Source of the DNA: Sipunculus nudus
Taxonomy: Eukaryota; Annelida; Sipuncula; Golfingiida; Sipunculidae
DNA length: 64,000 bases
Assembly (NCBI GenBank): GCA_026874595.1
Contig: CM049306.1
Span: 36,350,019 to 36,414,018, forward strand
Direction of reading: 5' to 3'
The translations under genes were made by a program, and so were the position numbers. The notes beneath the pieces are model-generated. The model saw nothing but the letters and a program-made list of their open reading frames with translations. It searched no databases and was not told the DNA's origin. Below are positions 19,835 to 31,200 of the stretch, one piece after another. The number at the start of each line of letters is the position of its first letter. Positions within the stretch are counted from its first letter, which is position 1.

Positions 19835-22494
19835 CAAACTTATTCCGGTCTTGTTTTGAAAATATTCAATATTCACGTTACTCTCAATGCAAAGTCAGAA
19901 AACCACAAACAGTCCCTTAACAACGGTAAACTGTACAGGTTCTTGAAGTAATAGGTTTTGGGACGAGTTTGACTAATAACCAACTCGTTGTGTTGTGTTG
20001 GGACACTGCCAACGCACTGACTGTACCTCAAGGGCCAAGTTTACTCCGTATTAGGTAGCAATGAGATTCAGTAATATGTCCTGCGTATATGAATTCTGGT
20101 GTTGCAAGAACGAGATTGTGCGGCTCCGAGGAACGTATCTGTCAAAACCCTGCACAGATTAAACTTTGGCAGCGGTACACGGTCGTGGTCGCCCACAACA
20201 CCTCAAAAGTATCAATGTGTGTGCATGTAATACCGGGAAACCATTCGCATAGATTGACATTGGCAACTTGCAAGTGCCGCACGTTTGTCAGCTATAAGAA
20301 GGCTAACCTATGAGTTGATCTTTCAGATAAGGGACTTTTTATATTCTCATATAACTAAATTATTGATTTCATCGAGTGCTAATAAATGCCACCGTGAAGT
20401 GATGACCTCTTTTATTTACAAATGGTTTAGTTAATTGCCAGGATCAGGCCATGACGCTTCAAGACAGCAGTGACCTCTGTCGATGAGATTCATAACTATT
20501 CTGATACCAAAACAACGGACTATTTTCTTGTATTTATATATTTGATTATAATTGTGATTTTCACAAATTTTATGAGGAAAATTGGTTAACATTTTTCTTG
20601 CTTTAACTATAGATTACCGATCATGTTATCAGACGGCAAATTCAAATGGTTGACTGAAAATGTCAACGTTGGAAATATTGTAATATATTTATCATAAAAC
20701 TTAAATGTAAAAGCCAGAAAAACCACACTATCGCTCGGATATGTTTCTTTTTATTTAATTCCTCTCATGTTAACAGTCTAAAAAGTGAAATTATAGCAAA
20801 AAAGTGGATCTGTTGTATAAATGAAAATTAAATACAGGAAAAAAAAATCCAGGGAAGTGTTGATAACGATGCAATTTGGCCTCGGTTGCCTTTTTTTCTT
20901 CAGACCTTCAGACGTTTCATTTGCGCATGTCATATCAAAGCATGCTCTGAGGGCAAGTGGTGGCAAAGACGACTCTCAAAAGATGTGTTGGTGACCGACG
21001 AAAGTATTCGCAAAATTTTTAAATTATAGCAACCCGAGATTATGGGGACGGCTTTAAGGCTGTGTGGGGGCTTGATCGTCAGCCCCTAGACACTTGCTGG
21101 AGACCGTATCCAGGCTGCATAGCACGTGAAATCACAGTTTGGCAGCCATGATTAATCGCTCGGCGGGAGTGGCCCCGGGCCGAATGTTTCAAGCTCTCAG
21201 CTGACGTCCGGGTAATCCCTCGATCACACATGAAACGTGCAACCTTTTTCCTTCCAATATTGCTCAATTTGCAAACGCCCTGTGATCTGGGGGGCAGGGC
21301 GGTGAATTTAATTTTCACAACACCGATGTAAGCTTCTTTATACGTATTGTAAGTGTACCTACCAACAGTTAGGTTTTATCATCTAAATTATTTTTTTTAT
21401 TTTTTTTTTTTTATTAATGATTTTATTATTTAACAGTTATGCTTGTTGGTAAAATTTCCATACAATAAATGTCTGTGGGTCAGCTGTTTACACAAATTTG
21501 GTCTTTAAGCTTTATCTGGTGATGGGTCTTGTCGGTCATATCGAGGCTATCAATAAGTAGGTCAAAATGCTTTGTGTGTGGTTATTCTTAAGTCTCGATC
21601 CCAGAGTACAAAACCGTCGAATACAGTCTCTAAAAATTGATCCAAAGGTTAAGGTGGTCATTATTAACAAAACTGAAATATCCGAATTTGTAGAAGCCAA
21701 TGAATTCTTATAATTATAATTATAATTAATTTACCCTTATCGTAACATCAGGCGCCAGTACAGAAGGTCATGGAACAGGTACATCATTCCAGGCATGGGG
21801 TCTCATTTGTTTTTAACTTTATCGACTTGGTGTGTCGACTGGTCGACTTGTTATCGACTGGTTTTGAACAAACGTTGTGGAGGGTCAGGGTAATATCCGA
21901 GGAACAATTCATTTAAAGTTGTAAGGTAACCTGGATAAGAATGTCTGCGTTTGTGCAAAAGATTCATTACCATTACGAAATTGGTCATTTCGTTTGTGGC
22001 AGATGGGGCGAGCCCGCAGTCACGCATGCAAAAATGAGAACTTGGGAACCTTGGTGCAAAATTCCGGACAGGGTGAAGTTTTCTCCTCGTGCATGCACAT
22101 ATGACCCACTGGAGTCGTCTTTGTTCTTGTAGCCAGAGCTGACCAGTGATGCCAGCCACCATCGAGTTGATGAACCCTGACTTTCTTTCTCTCGGACTAG
22201 ATTCATATATTCCCTTCACTTACGTACCGCAGGTCACAGTTTGATCAGAATCCTGATAATATTCCGGGTCTTTTTTATTCCAGAACGTTGGAGGAGGAAT
22301 GTGGTGTCTTAGTATTTTGACATCCCTTATTAAAAAATACAATTACCAACGTCTTAGGCTCTTAGCAGGTCTAGAATATAGAGTTGCACAATCAAAAACA
22401 ACAACACGTACGACACACACAAACACACACCATATCAAAACTACCATATATGTATGTGTGTGTGTGTGGGTGTTTTCCACAATTATTCACATTT
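19835..22494. other. gene-free stretch upstream of the NHL gene
   Basis: No RING, B-box or other coding exon is recognised on the minus strand upstream of the NHL frame. Moderately GC-rich blocks at 21050-21310 and 21960-22200 carry 60-122 codon open frames without family resemblance; the first includes a TAATC homeodomain-like site. Other stretches are AT-rich. A short CA/TG repeat lies near 22410-22470. Confidence 0.45.
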
Positions 22495-23606
22495 TAATTC
22501 ACATTTTTTCAGTATACCGGTGCATTACATTACTGAAACATCGCGATAAACATCAAATATCGTACCGGTATCGTCAGATGTCACTGCATAGATAAATTGG
22601 AGAAATATGACTAACAGAGAGTCCGACATTTAACTAACAACCTCCAGCATTTAATAATAGTCAGCGGCCACACATATGCAAAGCGAAACATGCCGGCGAA
22701 ACATCATTGGCCGGAAATCAGTTAATATGTACTGATTGGCTAACTGCTGCACGGTCAAACCAATTGAAGATACTGTATTGTTTATGTACGCTCCCGAGGC
22801 AGCGGAAATCTTGCGCTTCTAAAGAAAACTACTGATTTTCCCGCTGCCTGCTTTGACCGTTTATGATGCACTTAAACATCAGGTGGTGCACAAGGGCCTG
22901 TCTGGACCAGCAGCAAACCAAATGCAAGTCAACAAACACTCGACAGGCATCAGGCTCCGCCCAGAAACCACGTGCTGGGCAATTCTCTTTGAGCCTGTGG
23001 CCTGTTCAAACGGTCGCCGCGGCGATGAGCTGTCACTCAAAACGAAATGAACACAGAAGCGGATCCGGGGGGGGGGGGGGGGGGGGGGGGTCCAGGGGGC
23101 CGGACCCCCCCCCCCCCCTTTTTTTTTATCAGAAACAACGTTTTTTAAGGCTTCAGACAAACTTTTGCCGCCTGGACACCCCCTTTTTTAGACCTGATGA
23201 CCTTTTTTTGAGGTTTTTCATTTGTCCTCCTGAGTTGGACCCCCCTTTTCCTAAATCCTGGATCCGCCCCTGGAACAACATTGGCTTTGTGTATTCCTCG
23301 CTTGGCTGGTAAACCTTTTGGCTTCCAGAAAAGGGTCTCATCTGATTGGACCAAAATACAGTGATCCCCTCTGGTGAAGAGATTCCGGATACAAGGTCAT
23401 AACAAACAGCGATTACGATATAGCTAAGTGGCCTATGGGTAAAGCGCTGTGTAAAAAGCGTATTGTTTATGAAGCGTGGGGCTAACAGCACTGGAAACAT
23501 GAACAAAGATTAGCAATGACATGGAATTTGCACTCTGATACAGCTTATATATATGTATCGTATATGTACGTTTCGTATCGTTAGGTAATGTATCGTGACA
23601 GCCCTA
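22495..23606 (+). mobile_element. hAT-like repeat family D, copy 1 (interrupted)
   Basis: The right end TATCGTGACAGCCCTA (23591-23606) is the inverse of the TAGGGCTGTCACGATA type of terminus common in hAT transposons. Homology to copy 2 (43729-44110) covers CTGATTGGCTAACTGCTGCACGGTCAAACCAATTGAAG (22732-22769), flanking CATCATTGGCC and, beyond an insertion, ACTCTGATAC and TGTATCGTAT. It carries CpG-bearing phrases such as CATCGCGATAAACATC. The left terminus is lost. A poly(G) element sits inside it. No transposase frame. Confidence 0.65.
23055..23272 (+). mobile_element. poly(G)/GGATCC element, copy E4, nested in family D
   Basis: The best preserved copy. It opens AGAAGCGGATCC, a 24-base G-run (23067-23090), TCCAGGGGGCCGGACC, a C-run and a T-run. 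It closes CCTAAATCCTGGATCCGCCCCTG. The ends form an inverted GGATCCG match. It interrupts the hAT-like repeat, so it inserted later. Confidence 0.85.
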
Positions 23607-24196
23607 TCATCAACTAGTTCGTTTGCTTAACCTCAATATTCAGTATACACGATATAGGCTGTATAAATACACTAATGTTGCTACTTCATATTGATATATA
23701 AAGAGACGGAGAGAGAACTCAAAGAAAAATCAGGTCATTCTAGTCTTTTGATGACACTCTCTACGAATAAACTATCAGTTCTCATCTGCCTTTATTCTTA
23801 ATGCAAATTAGCATTCCCTTAATGTGCATTACCACCATGATGAAGTCACGTACGTTGACTGCAGTTCGTTGATTGCAGAAAAACAGTTTGCCTGTGAATA
23901 CTGGTAACTCATTAGCATAAGCAGTAAAAATCGAAAAAGAACTAAACTTCCACAATGGCCAAACGATAACTTTATCTAGCGCGAATGAGGACAAAAGAAC
24001 AAAATGTAATCGATGATTCTGCACTCAAGGGGCTCAAAGAGTATCCACCGACATTTACCCAAATATTCATATAGAGATAAACTCCTCAACCAGTATATAA
24101 ACAGCCTCCGTCCATACAGGGGAAAGGCTAAATGAAGGTTCATGATTCGAGCACTGCCTGTGACCTGGCATTTTGAATATTCAAACAATCCTTTAA

Positions 24197-24740
24197 ACCT
24201 TAGTCACAAACAACGTACGACTCTGACTGTGAGTGTCGTACGATTCCAGTAGGGCTACGATAGATGGAATTATCGTAGGTTTGGGAGAAGTTTTTTTTTT
24301 ATAATTTCGTTGAAGCGTTCAGAAGTAAAATATATGTTGTACGACGGTCGTGAGAATATTGGTAAGGGATGTCTTAGTCTTATCGTACGCTCTTCCAACG
24401 ACGATCGTAAGATAGTATTATAGTCCTAAGGTAAAGCCATGTGCACGGCGGTCGAAGGAATTAACTACAGCGGTAGAACAATCGTAGGACTGTCATAGGT
24501 AGATCGTGCGGCAATCGTTGGGCTGTCGTAGGAAAGTCCTACGATTCTTAGAGCCTCAGATAACCTAAAAAATCGTACGAAAGTCGTAGATTATCGTAAC
24601 ACAGTCGTAAGGCATCGTACAACAGACCTACGAGATCCGCCTGACGTAAAGAATACATTACGACGCTGAACAAATTTTGAATTTGTTCAAAATCTACGAC
24701 AAGGATCTACGACAGGCTTTTCCGTCGCAAAACATATATT
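24197..24740 (+). mobile_element. TCGTA-dense element related to MITE family B
   Basis: Begins TTAA-ACCTTAGTCACAAACAACG, matching the family B terminus (ACTTCGGTCATAACCG, GCCTCGGTCACAACCC) and preceded by TTAA (24193-24196). The next ~500 bp carry roughly 15-18 CGTA words in both orientations. It also has a 9-bp perfect hairpin. No matching right terminus is found near 24740, so it is truncated or its end has decayed. Non-coding. Confidence 0.6.
24668..24688. repeat. perfect inverted repeat
   Basis: GAACAAATT, a 3-base spacer, then AATTTGTTC: a 9-bp stem inside the TCGTA-dense element. Confidence 0.9.
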
Positions 24741-26916
24741 ATTTATATTACTTATTTATATTATAAATAACGACCAGCAAACATTTCACCATACCTGCGA
24801 CGCTGTAATGGCATGTCGGAACCAGGTATACCACCCAAGGGTAAATAGGGATGAATTCAACTTCAGGTACGACACAGGATGAAACCTGGTACGAGTCGCA
24901 GCATGTACGTGTGTGTGTGTTCCCGGGATATATACTTGTGACGACACGATGAATTCGCGTATACTTATATAGATAAACCGACGGACTGTAAGTCGGTCTA
25001 CTAGTACTTTGATGTTACCTCACGGCTACAAGTAAGCCCTTGCAGTTAAATGTATATGATGTGTATGGGGAAAATAAACACCAAATGAGTGTTGAGCATA
25101 TATTCAGTCTAAATACTTCCCTATTGAGTAGTTTCTATTGCAGTCTGAGTGTGATTTATTGAAGAACTGTGATCCGTGTATAGGTCTCTATGAACACCTG
25201 AAATCAGGGCTTTGTATGTGATGCATCCTTCTTCAACAGAACTCGAATAAAAAAGGATAATTTTCCTTTCCAGAAACACGACAACTCAAAACCATTGGAC
25301 CAAATCTGTTGTGGCTCTAACGTGTGTAATTTTGTGTGTTATCTTTATGGACGTCAAAATGCATTGCCCAAGTTCCGAAAATACCGACAAATACAAGAAT
25401 AGGCCAAACAAAAAAATAATAGGTATCGTTCTCAGGCACCGCCCGCGTCAATTTTAACCCCCTCCCCCCCATCAAAATTTTTTTTTTTTTATTTTCATCT
25501 TTCAAGAAGATAAAATAATACCTTTTTGATAAGTTTTCCTTTGTTATGCCCTGATCATGAAAATTTTATCGAAACATACAAAAATAATAATAAAAACACC
25601 CGTCCGCCCGCACTGATATCTGAAAAAAGTACCAGAGAACCATACCTTTTTTTGCCATAGTAGTATTTTTTCCGTGTTTTATAGTAGATTTGACTCTTTG
25701 GGTCTAACGACGGCTGAAAATTTCTCCGAGTGCTTCACTAAAATGACTTATATATGCGGTTCAGTCGGAAAGAATGCCGTATCACACTATTTAACTGGTT
25801 TTGTGTATTGGTTTGTGAAAATTACGCACATACTAAATCAGTGAGAAATTTCATCTTTCTGAAAAATACCCACGAATGAAATGATCAATTTCAACCTTAA
25901 CTGCTCAGAGGCTCACTAAAGCTCACTCAGACTGACACCTACAACTCCCTTATAAGGCCAGGCTCTTTGAGATCAAACATGATCCATATTTATATTCTGG
26001 TCTAAAGATTTTCATTAATCTAATTAAAGCAAACCCTCTCCGTAGGAAGTGCGTAGAACTGTCGAAAATTTGCTACAGATAAAGCAAAGGCTGAGCAAGA
26101 TTTTGCCTTCAATGTAAATGTAATGGGTGTTCGGTTTTGTCAAATAAAAAGAGGGTAAACCAGTTCCTTTTCCAGAGCAGCATGCCTTATCACTCGATAC
26201 GCCAGGTAAATTATGTTATACGCCACATCATGACTCTGAGTAACCGGGTCAGACCTTGCATATCAGACATGCAGATTTATGGTGTATATAAAAATCGACT
26301 CAAGAATGGTCAAAAAGATTATAGGGATATGAAATCAACATCAGTAAACTTGTACAGAATTATTTGTGACACGGCAAAACAAGCTGTGACACTAAAACCT
26401 ACAAGACATTTGTTAATTTCAGGTGCCTCGACACACCTGTTTGCACTTGTAAACAAGGAGAGCTCTCCTGGTGGCATGACCTCAAAATTAATGACCTTAC
26501 AAATTGACTTTAAGGATATTTTACAGAATATCTGTGGATACTCTACATATATTGAATACATTTTTTTTCGTTATGGGGAGAGGGAGAGGAATAAATGTAT
26601 TATTTACGTTTGAATGATTTCATAGGTCCAATTTCTCCAAAGTTACGTTTACGTAATATATTATATCAATGGCCAGCTGTGACACTGAAACGTAACAAGC
26701 ATGAATTGTCAGTCTCAGGTTTTAGACGCACCTATACGATTTTAATGTAATTTTTGCTTGATTCTTAGAATTTAACATGAGAGGATAGATTATCTTTATA
26801 AAATCAAAATTATTGGGTTTAAATTATTTCCCAGTCTTTCACTTTAGCCATGTTTTGTTAAAACTGTGAGTTAAAATTGGATTCTCCATATACCCGTTCC
26901 ACCATCCTATGGCAAC

Positions 26917-26919
<3 letters not shown>
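24741..26919. other. gene-free stretch with one long AT-rich open frame
   Basis: A 158-codon open frame (26137-26613, plus) is unusually long for AT-rich DNA. It shows no recognisable domain, ends in low-complexity sequence, and partly recurs (GTGACACTRAAACNTA) at 26381 and 26677. I do not call it a gene. The rest shows nothing identifiable. Confidence 0.45.
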
Positions 26920-26994
<75 letters not shown>

Positions 26995-27000
26995 TGTGTG
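26920..27000. repeat. (TA)n(TG)n compound microsatellite
   Basis: About 18 TA units run directly into about 20 TG units with one TTTG interruption. Confidence 0.97.
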
Positions 27001-27409
27001 TTACATTTCGAGAGGGGGACGGTATGTTGGGTAGAAGAATGAAGGGTAGAAGATTTATGTCCTAATTAACAAGAAAAATAATTTCTAACACTTAAAAAAC
27101 ACCTAATTTTAACCTTATTGAAGTAACAGGATCATTTAAAAACTATAAGAAATCAGTCTACATTTTACAACTTAGCAGGACAACTTATGGAGGTCAAGAT
27201 GATTGGTCATATGCAAAAACAGCCTCAATCGACAGGTAATGATGTAAACACTCTAAAAATATGACCAGTTAAAACAAAGATGCACATGGCTACTCACGCG
27301 GGATCATGCACATCTGATCTGCCAGATTATTGGAAATAGTCCAAATAGTTGACAAACATAAATCGGCGATTAATGGTAAACTTCTTGATTGCAATAATAT
27401 GCCTCAGAC

Positions 27410-28200
27410 CCAATGACACTTGCGACGACTGGCGAAGCATTCGCAATGGAAAACTTGGATTGTCGCAAGATCTTCCAAACAGGTCGCCGAAATATTGGAC
27501 AAGGTTTGCCGAGCATCACAGGGTATGCCTATCGGAACGTGTACACTTGCTTGCGAAAGCTTCGCCAGATCGTGAGAAATTTCATAATTTGGTCGCGAAG
27601 TTTTGTCGCAAGAAAAAAGCTGCGAAATATCGGCGAACCTCGGAGAAGCTTCGGAAATTAATCTCCAGCCCCCCCCCCCCCCCCCCCCCCCAGCAAAGCA
27701 TCCCAGACATGTTTTGTCTCAAAGTATCTGCGTTGCGTCTGCGATACGACGCCTCAATATCTGCACAGTTTAGGTGACCCATCGGTTATATGTTTTTGTT
27801 CAGGGGAAATTCGGTTCTTAAGTAGCCAAATATCAGCAGAAGGTCACCGAAACATAGATGCCCTTTGCCGATAGGTAGAATTTGCATTTGCGCCGATTGG
27901 CGTTCTTCTAATTGTTCCAAAATGATTGCATGTGAATTTTCTTCCATTTTTCTGCTTTTTGTGTAAATGTACAACCTGCAACTGCCAGAGAGAGAATAAG
28001 ACTGAGTCTCGAAATGTTCATACATTTACCCCACCCTTAAGGCATCTGGGATGCTCAGCAGATGGTTACCAGCCATCTGCGAACATTCGGCAAACATCAC
28101 CGATGCATAGGCAAACATTTGTCGAACTATCACCGAGCTTTTCCGAACACCGCCATAGCCGAAGTATCACCAACTATCCGCTGGATGTTAGCCTAAACTT
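27410..28200. repeat. subrepeat-rich block of unknown class
   Basis: About 800 bp dense in short related words: TCGCGAAG, TCGCCGAA, TTCGGCAAAC, TCACCGA and CGAACATC. It has an internal ~22-base C-run (27670-27691). Words occur in both orientations, like family B, but the motif set differs. Open frames (142 codons plus, 94 plus) show no domain. A T-run (28243-28264) follows closely. Probably a non-coding mobile element; no clear ends. Confidence 0.5.
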
Positions 28201-28264
28201 AGCAGAATAATCACAAGTCCAATTTATGACGGGACTGCTCCGTTTTTTTTTTTTTTTTTTTTTT

Positions 28265-31200
28265 CGCACAAGCTGTTTTAACCAATCGTCAACCTTTTTA
28301 TTTGCCGTACATCGCAAGAGGCCAAAACCCCAGTGGGACTGAGGCATTAGGTATTCACTTCAATATGCGGTGTTTTCGGAAATGGTAAAGAAGAATAAAA
28401 AAATAAACAAAAAAAAGGTTGACATAGGTTGGTGGAATAGAGACAAGTGTTTATATCCATATATTGACTTCTGTGGTTGAGAGAACCCATCGTATAATAT
28501 GTAATATATAGCAAAATCTATATGGAAAGTATATGTATTAATGTTTATTTCAATTGTTTCAGTTAGGTCCCGCTTTAAAAGTATTTACGCTGCGAGAAGT
28601 ATAGATAAATAGGATGTTCTCAATATATGAACAATGTATGTCTGTACTCTATGGAGACACAAGTATTTAAACCTGATGCATCTATTTGCACTTCCTGTAT
28701 TTCCGGGTCGATCTTCTGATCTTTATTGATCAGACAAGCGCCTGTGAATAGAATCCCATGAATTACATCACAATAGGACGCATTCATTATACGTTAACCA
28801 AGGGCAAGAAACATTTCTATAAAGTAAGTGCGCGAAAAAAGTTGCGGACACGTGTCCAAGCATCGGCGCACGCTTCCTGGGGAACGAGTGCAGAACTGGC
28901 CGGGAACAACGCTGATGAGGGACCGATTACTAATCCATCACACAACAGTTGCCAGTGTCCACGGGGACAATGGCCGCAAAATTCAGCCGTCAACTTTTGA
29001 TGGATGGCAAATGTTTATTTCACGATATAGAGCTACCTATAGGTCGTGCAGGTCGCCGCAAACATACGGGTGTTCACTGTTTTACATTCTAGTGTGAAAC
29101 ATAAACATACTAAAGTAGCAATAAACAGCTGAGTCTCTTTCTCTCTCTCACACACACACATGCACAACGGAATGCTATAAATAAAAGCCGTTGTAAGTGG
29201 AAAGATTTAAGGACAAAATAAATAAAAACAAGTCTGTAAAAATATATGTTCTTGAGAAATTTGGTCTCTTTTTTTGTGCGTTTTTTCCGTATTTGTTAAT
29301 CATTTTCTTTTTTAGGATAATTCTCATGCAGTTGGAGTTGCCTGATAAATGAAGATGAAGTTAATCAGATGATGATGGATGGTTTGTTGTTTTGTAAACC
29401 CTCTGAGGTCATAACAGTGATTTAGACAATAGTACAAATCTGTTAGGTTCTGCGGGGAACAGAATGTAGCTAGATTAACAGGGCTGAAACGGATAGAAAA
29501 ACTTGAGAACCCGATCGGTATTGCCGCACTCTGACTCAATTGCACAAAAGCTTCAGAATTGAGAAAAAAGGACAAATCATCAAGTCATCTTTATACACGT
29601 TTCAATAATATACATCCACATAAAGTAAACCCATAGCAACAGCGTTAAAAAGCTTAGAGCTTTTTCAAAAGGTTCTGCTTTTCAGTTCATCGTGAAGGAC
29701 CTTTGTAGGATCATCCAAGGATCTTAATAAAGGACTTAAGAAATAATTCAATTTAAACGAAAGAATGCCTATATATATACATTTCAGTTTTGGCAAGAAT
29801 TTTTAAACGTTTGCTTTTAACGCTTCTGTATGTATTAGGTATGAATGTATTATAGCTATATTAGTATTAATTTTATCTTGCATGTCTCAGATATAATCTT
29901 AAGCTATACCTATAGTTTTAATGGACGAAAATCTGTATTGTAATTATCTAGTTTGGATATTGTAAATAGATAAACATTCGGACCCATCAAATAATCTAAC
30001 AATAATACATTTATTTCAAGGATTAATTTAACTTCTAGGGTTCTCACTTACACTTAACCTTCGTCTGTTTGGCAGGAATGAAAACAGATGAATAAATAAC
30101 TCGTAATAACTCTGTTCCATCAACCTATGTCCAACTGCCTTTCTTAAAAGTTTATAAATTTCGATATTTCTTTTGAAAGATGCGTATGGAGGTGATGGCC
30201 TCATATAGAAATCAAGAATTTCAATTTAAATCTCTTGCTTTGTTTCACAACTGTCAGGACTCTTTCCAATGATTTTGTAGACCATGTACGTTCCTGCAGG
30301 AGTACAGTCATCTTTGTTTTCGCTGGTCTTATTTTTTATAGTGTTTACATGACATCATCCAATCGGAAGCTGCCACCTGAGGCTGTTTCTGCATGTGATC
30401 AATGACCCTGCCTGCAATAAGTTGGTCTGCCATGTTGTAAAATTTAGACTGATTTATCATATTTAAAAAAGAATTCTGTGTCTTGAATTTTGTGTGAGGT
30501 AAGTATTTATTTCCTCTGGCTGAAAATAAGGCCCATTAATCTTCTACCTTATATGACCACATTCTCTAGCGAATTGTAATTAATAAAAGATTTTCCTAGC
30601 AATAAAAAGGTGGACACGAGGTGATGGAACAGGCCCTTCTTGACCATGATATATGGCATCATGGAAATCTGTTTGATAATTAATTGATCTCCGCCAACAA
30701 TAATGCAATAAAATAACACAAATAATGCAAAAAGGAAATTGTGATCGGAAGCACAAATATATATGATATACATACACTATAAATCGCGTGTTTGTAGCAA
30801 ATATGTTATGTTATGTTCTTGTCCGGCACCTGAATCGCTGCAGTTGTTGTCCTGTATCCTGACGCAGCCAAGCAGTAGCGTGAGTCATACAGAGCTGGGA
30901 CCTGAGGTTAACTGAAAACATAAACAATCGATGAAAACATATAGATAAGTGTCAACCGGTATCTACACAGTTTGGTCCACTGAGATGCTATCGATATTTT
31001 TTCCTCTTATTTATGTGATCGTATCTTTCTGTCATATGTTCTTTTTTCATAATATATTTTTATTTAAACAAATTAATTTTTTAAAATGTTATTATGAAAC
31101 TGTCACTTGTTACATGCAATTAGATTATTTTTACTCTCGCTTCTTCTCTAGCTCAAATGCAAACCAATTAACATAAGTATAATTAACAATATTTAATATC

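Noticed and set aside
22863-23312. 149-codon frame with poly-Gly and poly-Pro
   Set aside because: It runs through the homopolymer tracts of poly(G) element E4 and joins unrelated repeat DNA.
28243-28264. T-run as the poly(A) tail of a minus-strand retrocopy
   Set aside because: No coding or SINE-like sequence on the minus strand leads into it and no target duplication is evident.
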